In this document: one piece after another, positions 28,545-37,965 of the stretch
Position numbering within the stretch: the first letter of the stretch is position 1
How the letters are laid out: each line of letters opens with the position of its first letter
Source: Lutibacter sp. HS1-25
Lineage (GTDB): Bacteria > Bacteroidota > Bacteroidia > Flavobacteriales > Flavobacteriaceae
DNA: 64,000 bases
Assembly (NCBI RefSeq): GCF_004121075.1
Contig: NZ_RHLN01000007.1
Span: forward strand, 31,860 to 95,859
Reading direction: 5' to 3'
Translations under genes and position numbers: made by a program
Notes under the pieces: generated by a model
The model's input: the letters and a program-made list of their open reading frames with translations, nothing else
The model's database searches: none
Told to the model about the DNA's origin: nothing

Positions 28545-29642
28545 TCAACGCCCAAAAGACTCTCCAATTCTAAAATAAATCCCCCAATCATCTTTTCCAA
28601 GGGCTGCATCCAAACCAATATTAATACGCATTTTTTCAATAACCATATATCTAACACCTACACCTCCACCTGCTAATAATGGGGCATTGTCTAAATCAGA
28701 AATTGTTTCAACTGCAGTAGCTAGGCCTAAAAAAGCAACAGCTCCAAATTTATTTTTAAAACGGTGGCGGTATTCTGCTTGTAAGGCGTATACTTGGTTT
28801 TCACGATAACGCCCTTTTGTGTAACCTCTAATATCATCTTGACCAACTACATTCTGCCCTTGAAAAGGTACATCACCAGTTGAAACAGCTGCATGAAAAC
28901 GTGCCGCAATAATATCATTTGAAGATTTAATAGGAATAAAATGATTGTAAGTGATATTGTAAGATTCAAATTTATTATCACTTCCTATCCAATCCCTATA
29001 AAAATTATTTTTGAAAGAAATGTTGTAACCTTTAAACGGGTTTATCTGATTATCTCGTTCATCTAAATTTAAAGTATACCCTAAAGAATTCATACTGTAA
29101 TAGCTAGTTAGAAGCTCTGGATCTATTGATTCTGGAAGGTCAAAGGTTAATTTAGAATTTGAATACACACCCATCACACCGAAGTAAAGCTTCCCAACAA
29201 TTTTTCGTTCAACTTTAAGAGCTGCAAAATCTGCTTTGGTATTATAACCAATAAAACTACCTCCAAAAACAGGAATTTCCTGAAAGTATTGATAATTGAT
29301 ATTTCCAGCACCAACAGCTGCTAAAATCCGCCACTTATCTTCATTAAGGTACAATCGTTGAAACAAGGCACCAAACCAAGTGCCGTTTGTAGTATACATT
29401 CCAAAAATTCCAGATGAAGACACTGGGGAAATAGTATCAGTTTTACTTACCTTATAAAAAACCTGCCCCATTGCACCCAAACTAAACCCTGTGGCATTGC
29501 TATAATTAACTACTGGAATAGCTGCAAAATTTACTTTTTTATCCTTTTTTTCTTTTTCTTGAGCAAATGAAGAAGGACTTAAAATACCTAAAAAAAGTAC
29601 AAATACAATACTATTTACATATTGAATATATTTATTTTTCAT
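28545..29642 (-). CDS. Omp85-like outer-membrane barrel without POTRA domains (copy 1)
   Basis: A 365-aa protein with a Sec signal ending near SFAQ and a body made of alternating beta strands. VNFAAIPVVNYSNATGFSLGAMG is typical of the bacterial surface antigen (D15) family. LDERDNQINPFKGYNISFKNNFY matches the strand-turn-strand signature of Omp85 barrels, and DDIRGYTKGRYRENQVYALQAEYRHRF resembles the lid-loop RGF/RGY region (here RGY). It ends in a barrel strand (WGIYFRIGESFGR). No POTRA domain fits in the sequence. It is fourth in an envelope operon and a diverged paralog of its neighbour 12 bp upstream. Confidence 0.82.
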   Translation of the reverse strand: MKNKYIQYVNSIVFVLFLGILSPSSFAQEKEKKDKKVNFAAIPVVNYSNATGFSLGAMGQVFYKVSKTDTISPVSSSGIFGMYTTNGTWFGALFQRLYLNEDKWRILAAVGAGNINYQYFQEIPVFGGSFIGYNTKADFAALKVERKIVGKLYFGVMGVYSNSKLTFDLPESIDPELLTSYYSMNSLGYTLNLDERDNQINPFKGYNISFKNNFYRDWIGSDNKFESYNITYNHFIPIKSSNDIIAARFHAAVSTGDVPFQGQNVVGQDDIRGYTKGRYRENQVYALQAEYRHRFKNKFGAVAFLGLATAVETISDLDNAPLLAGGGVGVRYMVIEKMRINIGLDAALGKDDWGIYFRIGESFGR

Positions 29643-29653
29643 AATTTTTTTTT

Positions 29654-30847
29654 TTAAAAAGCCTCAGTCATATTAAAATACAATCCAGAGCTGTTTTTAC
29701 CAATTCCAAAATCTATTCTTAAATTCATTCTTGGCTGTAATTCTAATCGATATCCAACACCTGCATTTGGCAACCAATGATCTAATTCACGGAAATTTTC
29801 AGCAACAGCACCTGAAGCCAGCCAAGTTGCAATACCACTTTTACTTGTTTGTCCGTCTTTTTTCAAAAACATATAACGCCATTCACCAACAGCTACCACA
29901 CCTGTTTTATCTCTGTACTGACCATTTAAATACCCTCTTAGTAAACCTGTATCTCCTATTAGTGTCATACCACTATAGGGTACTTGGCCAACCGCATGTC
30001 TTCCGTAGGCTCTAAAAGCCAATGTATTTCCATTCCTATTTAATTTTTGGTAATAACGTAAGTCTAACTCATATACTTCATAATCTTGATTTCCACCAAA
30101 ACTAGTTGATGGCTTATAATAAGATAAATTAGCATACATACCACGATAAGCATTTACAATAACGTCACGGCTATCATAGGTTAAATTATAAGCTAACCCC
30201 GATTCATTGATAATGTCTCCAAAAGCAATAAAATTAGGGTCATTACCCATAATCTCGTTAGTATCTTTAACCTTAAACCTACTATAAATGTAAGACAAGC
30301 CAACAAATAAATTAGGGATCAATTTAACATCAATTTTTGGTTGAAGCCAAAGTAATGTGCGATTGTATGTTGATGTTTCTTTTCCTTTTTCAATACTTTC
30401 ATTCGTATTGTACCCAATTCCAAAATAATCATCACGTACATTAGAATACTTTGCTATTAATTTTGCTCTAAGCTTATCTTCCAGCCAAAAAGTGTTTATT
30501 ACAGAACTCAAACCCACATTACCTCGAGTACTAATACTCCCCATAAGAGGAATAGAAGATCTTTGCAGGTTTGGGTTATTTGGATCGGTACTAAATGTAT
30601 ATAATATACCACCTCCTATTAACAAACCTGCCTCTGGTGTGTATCCTGGACCTGCAAAAATGCTTAAAAATGGCCTACCTGCATTAATTAAGGAATCTTT
30701 TCGTATTTGTCGTTGTTCAAAACTCGATGCTATCTTTTTAATGAATGATTTTTCCTGAGCATTCAATGTGATAAAAAACAACAAACATAAAAAAAAGGTA
30801 ATGCCATTTTTAATTTTCAGAAATTCATCCAACAGTTTTAAAATCAT
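29654..30847 (-). CDS. Omp85-like outer-membrane barrel without POTRA domains (copy 2)
   Basis: A 397-aa paralog of the downstream gene. A signal-like segment (ITFFLCLLFFITLNAQ) starts near residue 16; an inner Met does not improve it. The barrel begins with FLSIFAGPGYTPEAGLLIGGG and contains TYDSRDVIVNAYRGMYANLSY and the RGY-type motif GLLRGYLNGQYRDKTGVVAVGEWRYMF. It ends with NSSGLYFNMTEAF, a plausible terminal strand with aromatic last residue. The protein is probably an OM channel or assembly factor for a partner in this operon. Confidence 0.82.
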   Translation of the reverse strand: MILKLLDEFLKIKNGITFFLCLLFFITLNAQEKSFIKKIASSFEQRQIRKDSLINAGRPFLSIFAGPGYTPEAGLLIGGGILYTFSTDPNNPNLQRSSIPLMGSISTRGNVGLSSVINTFWLEDKLRAKLIAKYSNVRDDYFGIGYNTNESIEKGKETSTYNRTLLWLQPKIDVKLIPNLFVGLSYIYSRFKVKDTNEIMGNDPNFIAFGDIINESGLAYNLTYDSRDVIVNAYRGMYANLSYYKPSTSFGGNQDYEVYELDLRYYQKLNRNGNTLAFRAYGRHAVGQVPYSGMTLIGDTGLLRGYLNGQYRDKTGVVAVGEWRYMFLKKDGQTSKSGIATWLASGAVAENFRELDHWLPNAGVGYRLELQPRMNLRIDFGIGKNSSGLYFNMTEAF

Positions 30848-30863
30848 AAACCTAAAAAGCTAT

Positions 30864-31904
30864 TTACAATTGAAAACCAGCTAAATAATTCTTTCCTTTA
30901 AATCCAAAACGGTATCCTAATCCAAGAACAAATTGACTTCTACTTCCAAAATTGTAAATACCAGTTAATGTATATCGCTTATTAAATTGAAAATTAAAAC
31001 CAACATTCATACTCCATGGTGAAATAAATTTCTTATCAAATTGATAATAAAGATCTACTGGTTTTTCATCTGAAAGCCAATTGGCAACTCCAGTGTACAA
31101 AGGTTCTAAAACTTCTTGTTCCCTATCAGTTAAATTATCATACCAACCATTTAAACCATCCAATGCCTGTTCTTTATCAGACGTACTGATCAATCCTAAT
31201 TTTCCGCTACCGGCTTTATTAACACCAAGATATTGTGCCCCTACAAGAAGTGCTAAATTTCTAACTGGATTTTTAAATTTCATTAAATAACCTGTTCTTG
31301 CTCCAAAAATAATTGATTTATTAGCCTGATCTAAATTTGACATCTTGGTCCAAACCATCCCAAAATCTGCAGACATTACCATTGGTCCAACAGCACCTCC
31401 TAAAACAGCACCCCAACCATACCCAAGACCTGTATTTTTTTTAGTATTGAATTCCATTTCAAAAGGAAGCCCCAATTGTACATTTGTTACAGCATTAACA
31501 GTACCACCTATACCATAAACATTTAAGAAAGGTAATAACCAAAAATCATAACGCAAAGTATAAGCATTGACATCTGAACTAATTTTTTTAAACCGAGCAA
31601 GACCATCAATAGGTATAAGTTCATCTTCGCTAAACCCTATAAAAGCATTGCTTATTAGGATGTCTTGATTAGAAGTAGCATAAGTAAAGGAAATTCCATT
31701 AGGATAAGGAATATCAAATCCCATTTTTCTAATTCTTTCTCCCATAACAGGCAAATGCCACTCATAAGGGGTTCTTTTTAAACTATCTCGATAAGATTCA
31801 AGTCTATCTGAAATTGATAAGTTTGTTATTTGACCATAGGTCATTGTAAAAGAGGCTAATATAAATATAGCACTGGCTATAATTTTTTTAATATTGTTAG
31901 TCAT
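30864..31904 (-). CDS. Outer-membrane beta-barrel protein, unknown function
   Basis: A 346-aa secreted protein with a Sec signal (about 1-26, ending in MTYGQ). The body is Gly/aromatic-rich with alternating strands (GLGYGWGAVLGGAVGPMVMSADFGMVW), and its end is a typical barrel closure (SQFVLGLGYRFGFKGKNYLAGFQL). It overlaps the start of the upstream lipoprotein gene's stop by 8 bp and lies 16 bp before the Omp85-like pair, so all four are one operon. I do not recognise a named family. Confidence 0.75.
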   Translation of the reverse strand: MTNNIKKIIASAIFILASFTMTYGQITNLSISDRLESYRDSLKRTPYEWHLPVMGERIRKMGFDIPYPNGISFTYATSNQDILISNAFIGFSEDELIPIDGLARFKKISSDVNAYTLRYDFWLLPFLNVYGIGGTVNAVTNVQLGLPFEMEFNTKKNTGLGYGWGAVLGGAVGPMVMSADFGMVWTKMSNLDQANKSIIFGARTGYLMKFKNPVRNLALLVGAQYLGVNKAGSGKLGLISTSDKEQALDGLNGWYDNLTDREQEVLEPLYTGVANWLSDEKPVDLYYQFDKKFISPWSMNVGFNFQFNKRYTLTGIYNFGSRSQFVLGLGYRFGFKGKNYLAGFQL

Positions 31905-33843
31905 GGCTTAATATTATCGATAATTCTTTAAAATTGTTTGCAATTAGTACTTCTTCCCAAGTAGCTTTATAAATTAAAAGTGAGATGATTGCAGATACAC
32001 GTTTCTCTGTGATCACATCCTCAAAAATACCTGTATTTACAATAGCATTAATAAGGTTTTGTGCTACATCCTTCACATTGGTCTCTTTTACAGATTGCAA
32101 CACCGGAAGTAGCGCTTTGGTTATTGCTTCCTTAGTAACATTGTCTTTAATAATGTCTAAATTAAGTATTAACTCAGCCAAATAACTTGCTACAGCTTCA
32201 GCATTAAGGTTTGTGATTTTTTCTAAAATTGGAAGAATTAAATTTTTAACCGATTCTGAATTTATATTTTCAGTAATAAAACTGTTCAATGCTTTTGCAA
32301 TGCTTAAAGCCGTTGCATTAGGATTTAAATTATCAAGAATAGGACTTAACAAATCTCTAATTTCAGTATAAATTACTTGAGAAATATCATCTTTAAAGCC
32401 TAATAACCATTCTGCAAGTGTAGTACCTGCTAGTTCAGGATCTATCGTTTGCAAAAATTGAATAGCTGCACCAAAAGTATTACTTATATTTTCTGTTGTT
32501 AAAAATTGTGATAAGATAATATTGGCAACATCCTTTGAAGCTTGCTCAGGTCCAGTAATAGCAATTACTGGTTTAATTGCAATATATGCCAACTTAATAG
32601 TGCTTTGCATACTGTCATAATTTGGAGCTAAATTAAGATCAGGAAATGCTTTATTAAGAGCGTTAACTATTATTTCAATATTTGCTGTAGTTTCTGTTGC
32701 CAAAGCCCCCATTTGAAGTAAAGATGTTTCATCTATACGTGTAGTAAAAGGTAACAGTCCTTCAGAAATTGTTGTTTCATTGATAAAAACATCTTCAACA
32801 ACAGCTGTTAACTTGTCTGAAACAACAGCTATTTGTGCTTGATCTAAACGTGTAAATTGAGTCCAAGCGCTCACAAGAATTGGTTGTAGATTGTTTTCAT
32901 TAAATACATCAGAAAATAGGTCTGAAATTAAAGTTGCAATCGCTTCAGAAACCGCATCTGAATTGGTAGCAATTTGCTCAATATAAGGAAGTATAAAATC
33001 ATTGAGCTGTTCTTCAGAAAGCTGTTCATCTATAATTTTAACAACTTGGTTTGCTATAGCCTCAGCTACTGCATCTTTATCTATGTTTGAAATATTCTCT
33101 AATTGAGTTAAAATTAATTCGGTTAAAAGAGGATGCCATTCAACTTGTTCAAGGGCATTTCTAATTTCAGTAGCTAATAAAGCTGCTAACTCATCTGGAT
33201 CAATTTCATTTATAAATTCAAGTTTACCTGCTATTGCAGAAACCACAACATCATTAATTAAAGTTTGTAAGGCTTTGTTATTAAATAAAAGATCTGCAAC
33301 AAAATCACCTACTTTATTTGGAGTATTATTTGCAACCTGATCTATAAGTTTGTCATTTATTTTTTTTATAATATTTTGAGCTGTTTCATCAGTTGCTATC
33401 AATGACATTTCTTTGGCATTGGCATCATAAATATAATTATAATTTATGTTCTCAGCTGCATTTATTCTTATAGTTCTTTCGTTAAACACAAAATAAGAAC
33501 CTATGGTATTTTCTAAAAGCAAGTCAATTTGACCATTTCTGGTAATAATTGTTCCATCTTTTTTAAACTCTACTTCATATTTACGCATATCTGAAGCATC
33601 TAAAACCATATCATCTAAATCATATACGCCTGCAGTTAAAATAGCATTTGTAGCGTTAAACAATATAGGAGGCGGAATGTCATCATCACGCAATTCAAAT
33701 TTGAATTGCTCTAGATTCCAAGTATTTGATGTTAGTATTTCCTTCGTTTCGTCTACGGCTTTTATTACACTATCTTCAGGCAATTCGCAAGAAAAAAGTA
33801 GTATCATTGCGAGTGCAGCGATAAAAGTAAATTTTGTTTTCAT
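31897..33843 (-). CDS. Large helical-repeat lipoprotein
   Basis: A 648-aa protein with a lipoprotein signal ending in MILLFSCELP. Residues about 30-150 are a small beta domain of the lipocalin-like kind found in Bacteroidota lipoproteins (TSNTWNLEQFKFELRDDD, GQIDLLLENTIGSYFVFNERTIRI). The rest is built of imperfect helical repeats of roughly 45-60 residues, with recurring blocks like NLILPILEKITNLNAEAVASYLAELI and LLPVLQSVKETNVKDVAQNLINAIV, suggesting an elongated solenoid. It heads the operon with three OM barrels and could be their periplasmic partner or tether. Confidence 0.75.
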   Translation of the reverse strand: MKTKFTFIAALAMILLFSCELPEDSVIKAVDETKEILTSNTWNLEQFKFELRDDDIPPPILFNATNAILTAGVYDLDDMVLDASDMRKYEVEFKKDGTIITRNGQIDLLLENTIGSYFVFNERTIRINAAENINYNYIYDANAKEMSLIATDETAQNIIKKINDKLIDQVANNTPNKVGDFVADLLFNNKALQTLINDVVVSAIAGKLEFINEIDPDELAALLATEIRNALEQVEWHPLLTELILTQLENISNIDKDAVAEAIANQVVKIIDEQLSEEQLNDFILPYIEQIATNSDAVSEAIATLISDLFSDVFNENNLQPILVSAWTQFTRLDQAQIAVVSDKLTAVVEDVFINETTISEGLLPFTTRIDETSLLQMGALATETTANIEIIVNALNKAFPDLNLAPNYDSMQSTIKLAYIAIKPVIAITGPEQASKDVANIILSQFLTTENISNTFGAAIQFLQTIDPELAGTTLAEWLLGFKDDISQVIYTEIRDLLSPILDNLNPNATALSIAKALNSFITENINSESVKNLILPILEKITNLNAEAVASYLAELILNLDIIKDNVTKEAITKALLPVLQSVKETNVKDVAQNLINAIVNTGIFEDVITEKRVSAIISLLIYKATWEEVLIANNFKELSIILSHD

Positions 33844-33920
33844 AAAAGTATTTTTATAATTAATTTATTTTATATGTTGATTTAAGATATTGCATATATT
33901 CGATTTTTTACTAGCCTATT

Positions 33921-35201
33921 TTAAAAAAGATACTTAACCATAAACTGCAAGCGTTTACCAACTCCTGAAGTATCATCTCCATTTACACGTTCTAAAACCA
34001 TAAATTCAACTCCTGTATTTACATTTTTAATTGGTGACCATATTAAGTTTAAGTGTCCTGAACTACCACTTATCATTTTACTCTCATCTCTGTATTTAGA
34101 CGGGTCTATTGCATAATAACTAACATTTAAATTAGTTACCAATGTTTTAGAAAGGTTGATACATACACCTGTACCAAGATTCCACGCAGGCATTGTTTCC
34201 AATTTACCTTCATCGTTTAAAATTCCAGAACTTTGAGTTCCTAAAGTAGCTATAATTTGACTTCCCCATCCTTGTCCATAAGAAGTCATCCATCTAAACC
34301 AATGTTTTTTATCTCCAAAATATTCACGTCCACTAAAACTAAAGCCCCAACCAACTTTAGTTGAATTTGGAATAACCTCTTCACCATCCCATCTTAACTG
34401 AAACAATGAGGCACCTAAAAACAATCTACCGCCAGCATTTGTTGTTTTTGTAATCCTTCCTGTTAATAGGGGTAATTTTTGACTCGCTTGACCTTCAAAA
34501 CTTCTTCCATCAATTCCTGGAAATTCAAGCATTTCTAAAGCTACTGCATATTTAAATTTGGTATTTATAGCATCTTCAAATCTTATTTGTGCTCTTCTAG
34601 TTCCTGTTAAAGCGTCCCCTGCAGCAAAATCAATAGTAGCAGGTACTGCATATAAATCCGACTGTGTTCCCCAAGTTCTTCCTATTAACAAACGGCCTAA
34701 AACACCGTAAAAATGTCTTAACCTAGCCGACTGATTAAATGGTCCACGATCAAGATTGTAAAAGTCAAATTCAAAAAAAACTTGAATAGGCATACCTGTT
34801 TCAGTAATAGATCTAAAATCAATATTTAATCTAGATTCTCTAGCAAATAAATTCATATAGCCACTTTGTGCTGGTCTACCATCTCCCTCCACAGGAACAT
34901 TCTGAATCTCATATTGAAAACGATCATAGCTACCGTCAAAATCTTGGATATAATCTAATTTAACATATCCACCAATGGCCATTCGTGCTTTAGAACCAAA
35001 AATAGGCCATGAATTAGGAAAGGAAGCGTCGACCAAATCCTGCCCTGTATAATTCATGGTATTGCCTCTAAACAAATCAATACGTGCTGTATCTTTTTTA
35101 ACCGTATTTAATGTATCTCCTGCATGCCATTGTTGCCCATACATACTATAAGAGCAAAGGCATAAAATAGCTAAAAGCTTTGATATTTTTTGAACAGTCA
35201 T
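33921..35201 (-). CDS. DcaP-like outer-membrane porin (copy 1)
   Basis: A 426-aa outer-membrane protein. After a signal (MTVQKISKLLAILCLCSYSMYGQ) the barrel matches the DcaP trimeric porin family: KARMAIGGYVKLDYIQDFDG, FARESRLNIDFRS, PIQVFFEFDFYN, ARLRHFYGVLGRLLIGRTWGTQSDL and a final strand RLQFMVKYLF. DcaP porins admit dicarboxylates and similar small acids in known cases. A second family member lies at 58288-59550 near the peptide-hydrolase genes. A stem-loop (35256-35297) separates it from the upstream gene. Confidence 0.85.
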   Translation of the reverse strand: MTVQKISKLLAILCLCSYSMYGQQWHAGDTLNTVKKDTARIDLFRGNTMNYTGQDLVDASFPNSWPIFGSKARMAIGGYVKLDYIQDFDGSYDRFQYEIQNVPVEGDGRPAQSGYMNLFARESRLNIDFRSITETGMPIQVFFEFDFYNLDRGPFNQSARLRHFYGVLGRLLIGRTWGTQSDLYAVPATIDFAAGDALTGTRRAQIRFEDAINTKFKYAVALEMLEFPGIDGRSFEGQASQKLPLLTGRITKTTNAGGRLFLGASLFQLRWDGEEVIPNSTKVGWGFSFSGREYFGDKKHWFRWMTSYGQGWGSQIIATLGTQSSGILNDEGKLETMPAWNLGTGVCINLSKTLVTNLNVSYYAIDPSKYRDESKMISGSSGHLNLIWSPIKNVNTGVEFMVLERVNGDDTSGVGKRLQFMVKYLF

Positions 35202-35255
35202 TGTGTTATTTTATTTTTAGTTTGATTGATTAAGGTTGATCATTTATAAATAAGT

Positions 35256-35297
35256 AATTTCTTTAAGAGTCAAATGCATTTAACTCTTAAAGAAATT
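35256..35297 (-). terminator. Stem-loop between two OM protein genes
   Basis: A perfect 15-bp inverted repeat (35256-35270 with 35283-35297) with a 12-nt loop follows the minus-strand gene at 35320-36246 by 22 bp. The following T-rich stretch (TTACTTATTT on the minus strand) is weak, so termination is likely but not certain. Confidence 0.55.
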
Positions 35298-35319
35298 TTA
35301 ATGATTTTTTAATTTAATC

Positions 35320-36246
35320 TTACCAAGGTAATGGCACCACTGGTGAAATAGTAAAACGTATTTGATGTTGTGGACCAAATTGATCTGGTGAGGCTACATA
35401 ATACCAGTATTGCAAGCTCATTTTAATAGGTAATTTACCAAAATGTGTAACTTTATTTGCACCAGTAGCAATAGGAAACGTTAATTTATTTCCTTTTGAG
35501 GCCTTGTGATTAAAAGACCAAGTTGGTCCTCCCATGATTTGCCAACCCTTTTTTAAGCCAACTACATAAAAATATTGTCCAGCTGTAACACTAGCCTTTT
35601 CGATTCCTTCTGTTGATGCAACCCATACATCACCCATACTAGAAAAACTATCATTCGAAGCTGGGTCAATCTTATTCGCACTCCACGAGTGATTTACCAT
35701 AGCCCCGATAACACCCCATTTAAAAATTTGAGCAACCATGACTTCAGGTCCTAACATCGTATAAGGAGATCTTAATTTTTCGTGTGTTGCAGTTCTAAAA
35801 CTACCAAATGCACCGATTAAAGCTACTGTTTTTGATGGAAATGTTTTTCCTACAGCAATATCTGCACTAATATTACCCAATTCTACTCCTTTACTTTCAA
35901 AACCACTAGGTACTGCTGGTACGGGTTGGGTAAAATAAAGGGGAATATTTGGTCTTACAAAAAGATTCACACTCTTACTTAATGGTACTGGTAAACTCGG
36001 TTGAAAACTCATCGCAAAGCTATTTTGACTTTCAGCTCCAGGTAATTCTCCCTGATAATGCATATAATCAAAATTGAAATTCATGGTACCTAAAACAGTA
36101 TTAGGATTGGCTAATTCTTTTGCCATCTCATCTGCATTTGGTTTTTCTTCTTTTTGCGCTTCTTGTGCTTCTTGTGCATTTATCAAAGCTGAAAATAGCA
36201 TCATAAAAAGCAATAAATACTTTTGAATTTGTAACATTTTTTTCAT
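35320..36246 (-). CDS. Outer-membrane channel-type protein (MetA-pathway-like family)
   Basis: A 308-aa secreted barrel protein. The Sec signal ends around LINAQEAQEAQ. The body shows strands GTMNFNFDYMHYQG, VNLFVRPNIPLYFTQ, GVIGAMVNHSWS and KMSLQYWYYV, and the end HQIRFTISPVVPLPW closes a barrel. It resembles the transporter family often annotated near aromatic-degradation genes (Phenol_MetA_deg type). Substrate is unknown. Confidence 0.65.
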   Translation of the reverse strand: MKKMLQIQKYLLLFMMLFSALINAQEAQEAQKEEKPNADEMAKELANPNTVLGTMNFNFDYMHYQGELPGAESQNSFAMSFQPSLPVPLSKSVNLFVRPNIPLYFTQPVPAVPSGFESKGVELGNISADIAVGKTFPSKTVALIGAFGSFRTATHEKLRSPYTMLGPEVMVAQIFKWGVIGAMVNHSWSANKIDPASNDSFSSMGDVWVASTEGIEKASVTAGQYFYVVGLKKGWQIMGGPTWSFNHKASKGNKLTFPIATGANKVTHFGKLPIKMSLQYWYYVASPDQFGPQHQIRFTISPVVPLPW

Positions 36247-36501
36247 AATTTAAGTTTTTTTAATTGTTTTTGTTTTAATTGTAATCTTATATTTATATCC
36301 AAAACAGCTTTTAAAAAACTATGTTTTCTACTAATAATTTGTCAAGGATTTAAATCTATTTTATGTTGGCTTCTAATATGCGTGTTTTAGCTATTTTTAT
36401 AAAGCCATTGTTTTTGATTGTTTTTTAGTAATAATACTATATTTTAAAAATACGTCAAAATTAACTTAATTTTAACTATTAGAAAAATAATATGCTTTTT
36501 T

Positions 36502-37749
36502 TTATAATTTGGGTTCTGGACGAATAATGGTATATCCAATCATGATTCCTACAACAATTGTCATAGCTACAATAAACATATGAAAAAATTGTTGTAAACC
36601 CAAAAGTAATTCTCCTTGCGCCATAGAAGCCAATCCACGAAATCCAATTGTACCACTTACCAACAATACAATAGCTGGTATCAGAACAATAGAAGTGGGT
36701 CTTCCGGTTTGTTTAGACCAAACATTGGCAACAACTACCGCCACAATGGTACCCAATAAATTACCAAGGTTGCTATCCAAAAGCGAACTCCCTGCCAACA
36801 CTCCTAAATATGCCAAACCAGAAACAAAGACAGCCCAAGGTAAATCTCTACGAGCAATTTGAAAAGCTAAAGACAATCCTACCAGTAGCAAAGGAAAAAG
36901 CAGCAATAACCAAATTTGACTTACTGGTGTTGCTGGTTCAACAACTACAATGGTTACAAAATGGTTCGCTATACCAATTCCCAATACTGCACCTGCAATT
37001 TGTTTGAAAAGTGTTATTAACCCACTCATTAAATTTGACATACCAGACAAAATTCGCTGTGCTACCAGCTCGCCTGCACCCAAGCTAATTGAATAACCAG
37101 GCAGAATTATAGCAACTGCAGACAATATTACCAATACTTGATTTAATTCGGGAAACCAATATTTAACAAGCGTTACCAAAAACGCTGTAATTAAAGCTGT
37201 TGTAAATGGCATCCACACCATTGCAATAGTACCTAAACGAGCTGAAATTAGTACCAAACCATAAACTAGTATGCTAAATACTGTTGCAAAAATTGTATCA
37301 ATCCAACCCGCACCTAAAAGTGGTGCCAAGCCTAGACCTGTTAAAACATACCCCAACATACTTGCAAACTTACCCCAAGGCACAGGAACCTGATCTATAG
37401 CATCTATACGAGCATAAGCTTCTGTCAATGACAAAGATCCAGTTTCAATCTCATTTAACAATTCTCCTAAACGCGCCAATTTATCCAAATCAATATCAGG
37501 AGGTTGCGTCACTATAAATTCAATGCGCTGTGGTGTGTCATGCCCTTCTCTTAACCCCAATGTAAGTTCTATAGGAGTAGATTTAAATACACCTTCATAA
37601 CCCATTTTATTTGACAAACCTTTAAGAAATGATTCCAATCTTCCTGAAGCAGAACCATATTTATGTGCTGTGAGCGCAACTTTTTTAATAAAATGGAATG
37701 CCTCATCAAAAGGAATATTTGCCCCTATAGTTAAATTTGATTTTTTCAT
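36502..37749 (-). CDS. ThrE-like amino-acid exporter (copy 1)
   Basis: A 415-aa inner-membrane protein of the threonine/serine exporter family. The N-terminal cytoplasmic part (about 15-125) is the ThrE domain (AHKYGSASGRLESFLKGLS, PPDIDLDKLARLGELLNEIETG, RIDAIDQVP). About ten membrane helices follow in two sets (LPGYSISLGAGELVAQRILSG is typical). ThrE exports Thr, Ser and small peptides in Corynebacterium by proton exchange. A close paralog is at 61709-62971. In this context it probably disposes of, or moves, amino acids released by the hydrolases; direction is inferred. Confidence 0.88.
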   Translation of the reverse strand: MKKSNLTIGANIPFDEAFHFIKKVALTAHKYGSASGRLESFLKGLSNKMGYEGVFKSTPIELTLGLREGHDTPQRIEFIVTQPPDIDLDKLARLGELLNEIETGSLSLTEAYARIDAIDQVPVPWGKFASMLGYVLTGLGLAPLLGAGWIDTIFATVFSILVYGLVLISARLGTIAMVWMPFTTALITAFLVTLVKYWFPELNQVLVILSAVAIILPGYSISLGAGELVAQRILSGMSNLMSGLITLFKQIAGAVLGIGIANHFVTIVVVEPATPVSQIWLLLLFPLLLVGLSLAFQIARRDLPWAVFVSGLAYLGVLAGSSLLDSNLGNLLGTIVAVVVANVWSKQTGRPTSIVLIPAIVLLVSGTIGFRGLASMAQGELLLGLQQFFHMFIVAMTIVVGIMIGYTIIRPEPKL

Positions 37750-37762
37750 TTAAAGTTATCAT

Positions 37763-37949
37763 AAAGAGACTCGCTAAAAAGTAAACTTTTCGACATTCTA
37801 AAGTTGATTCAGATTCTCACAATGATTTATTATGAGTATGATGAAAATCTGAAATCATAAATTCACGAATTCCTATTAAAAAAACAATAAAAAATGTGAA
37901 TAAACAAATTCAGAATGACGGATTTTTATACCTATCAGACAGTCTCTTT
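37763..37949. repeat. Dispersed intergenic repeat, copy B, with 9-bp terminal inverted repeats
   Basis: The gap between the ThrE-like and serine hydrolase genes carries AAAAAGTAAACTTTTCG (37776-37792) and ATTCACGAATTCCTATTA (37861-37878), spaced 85 bp as in copy A at 12185-12287. AAAGAGACT (37763-37771) and AGTCTCTTT (37941-37949) bracket the element as terminal inverted repeats, suggesting a non-autonomous mobile element or a hairpin spacer. Confidence 0.5.
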
Positions 37950-37965
37950 TTTTAATAATTATAAT

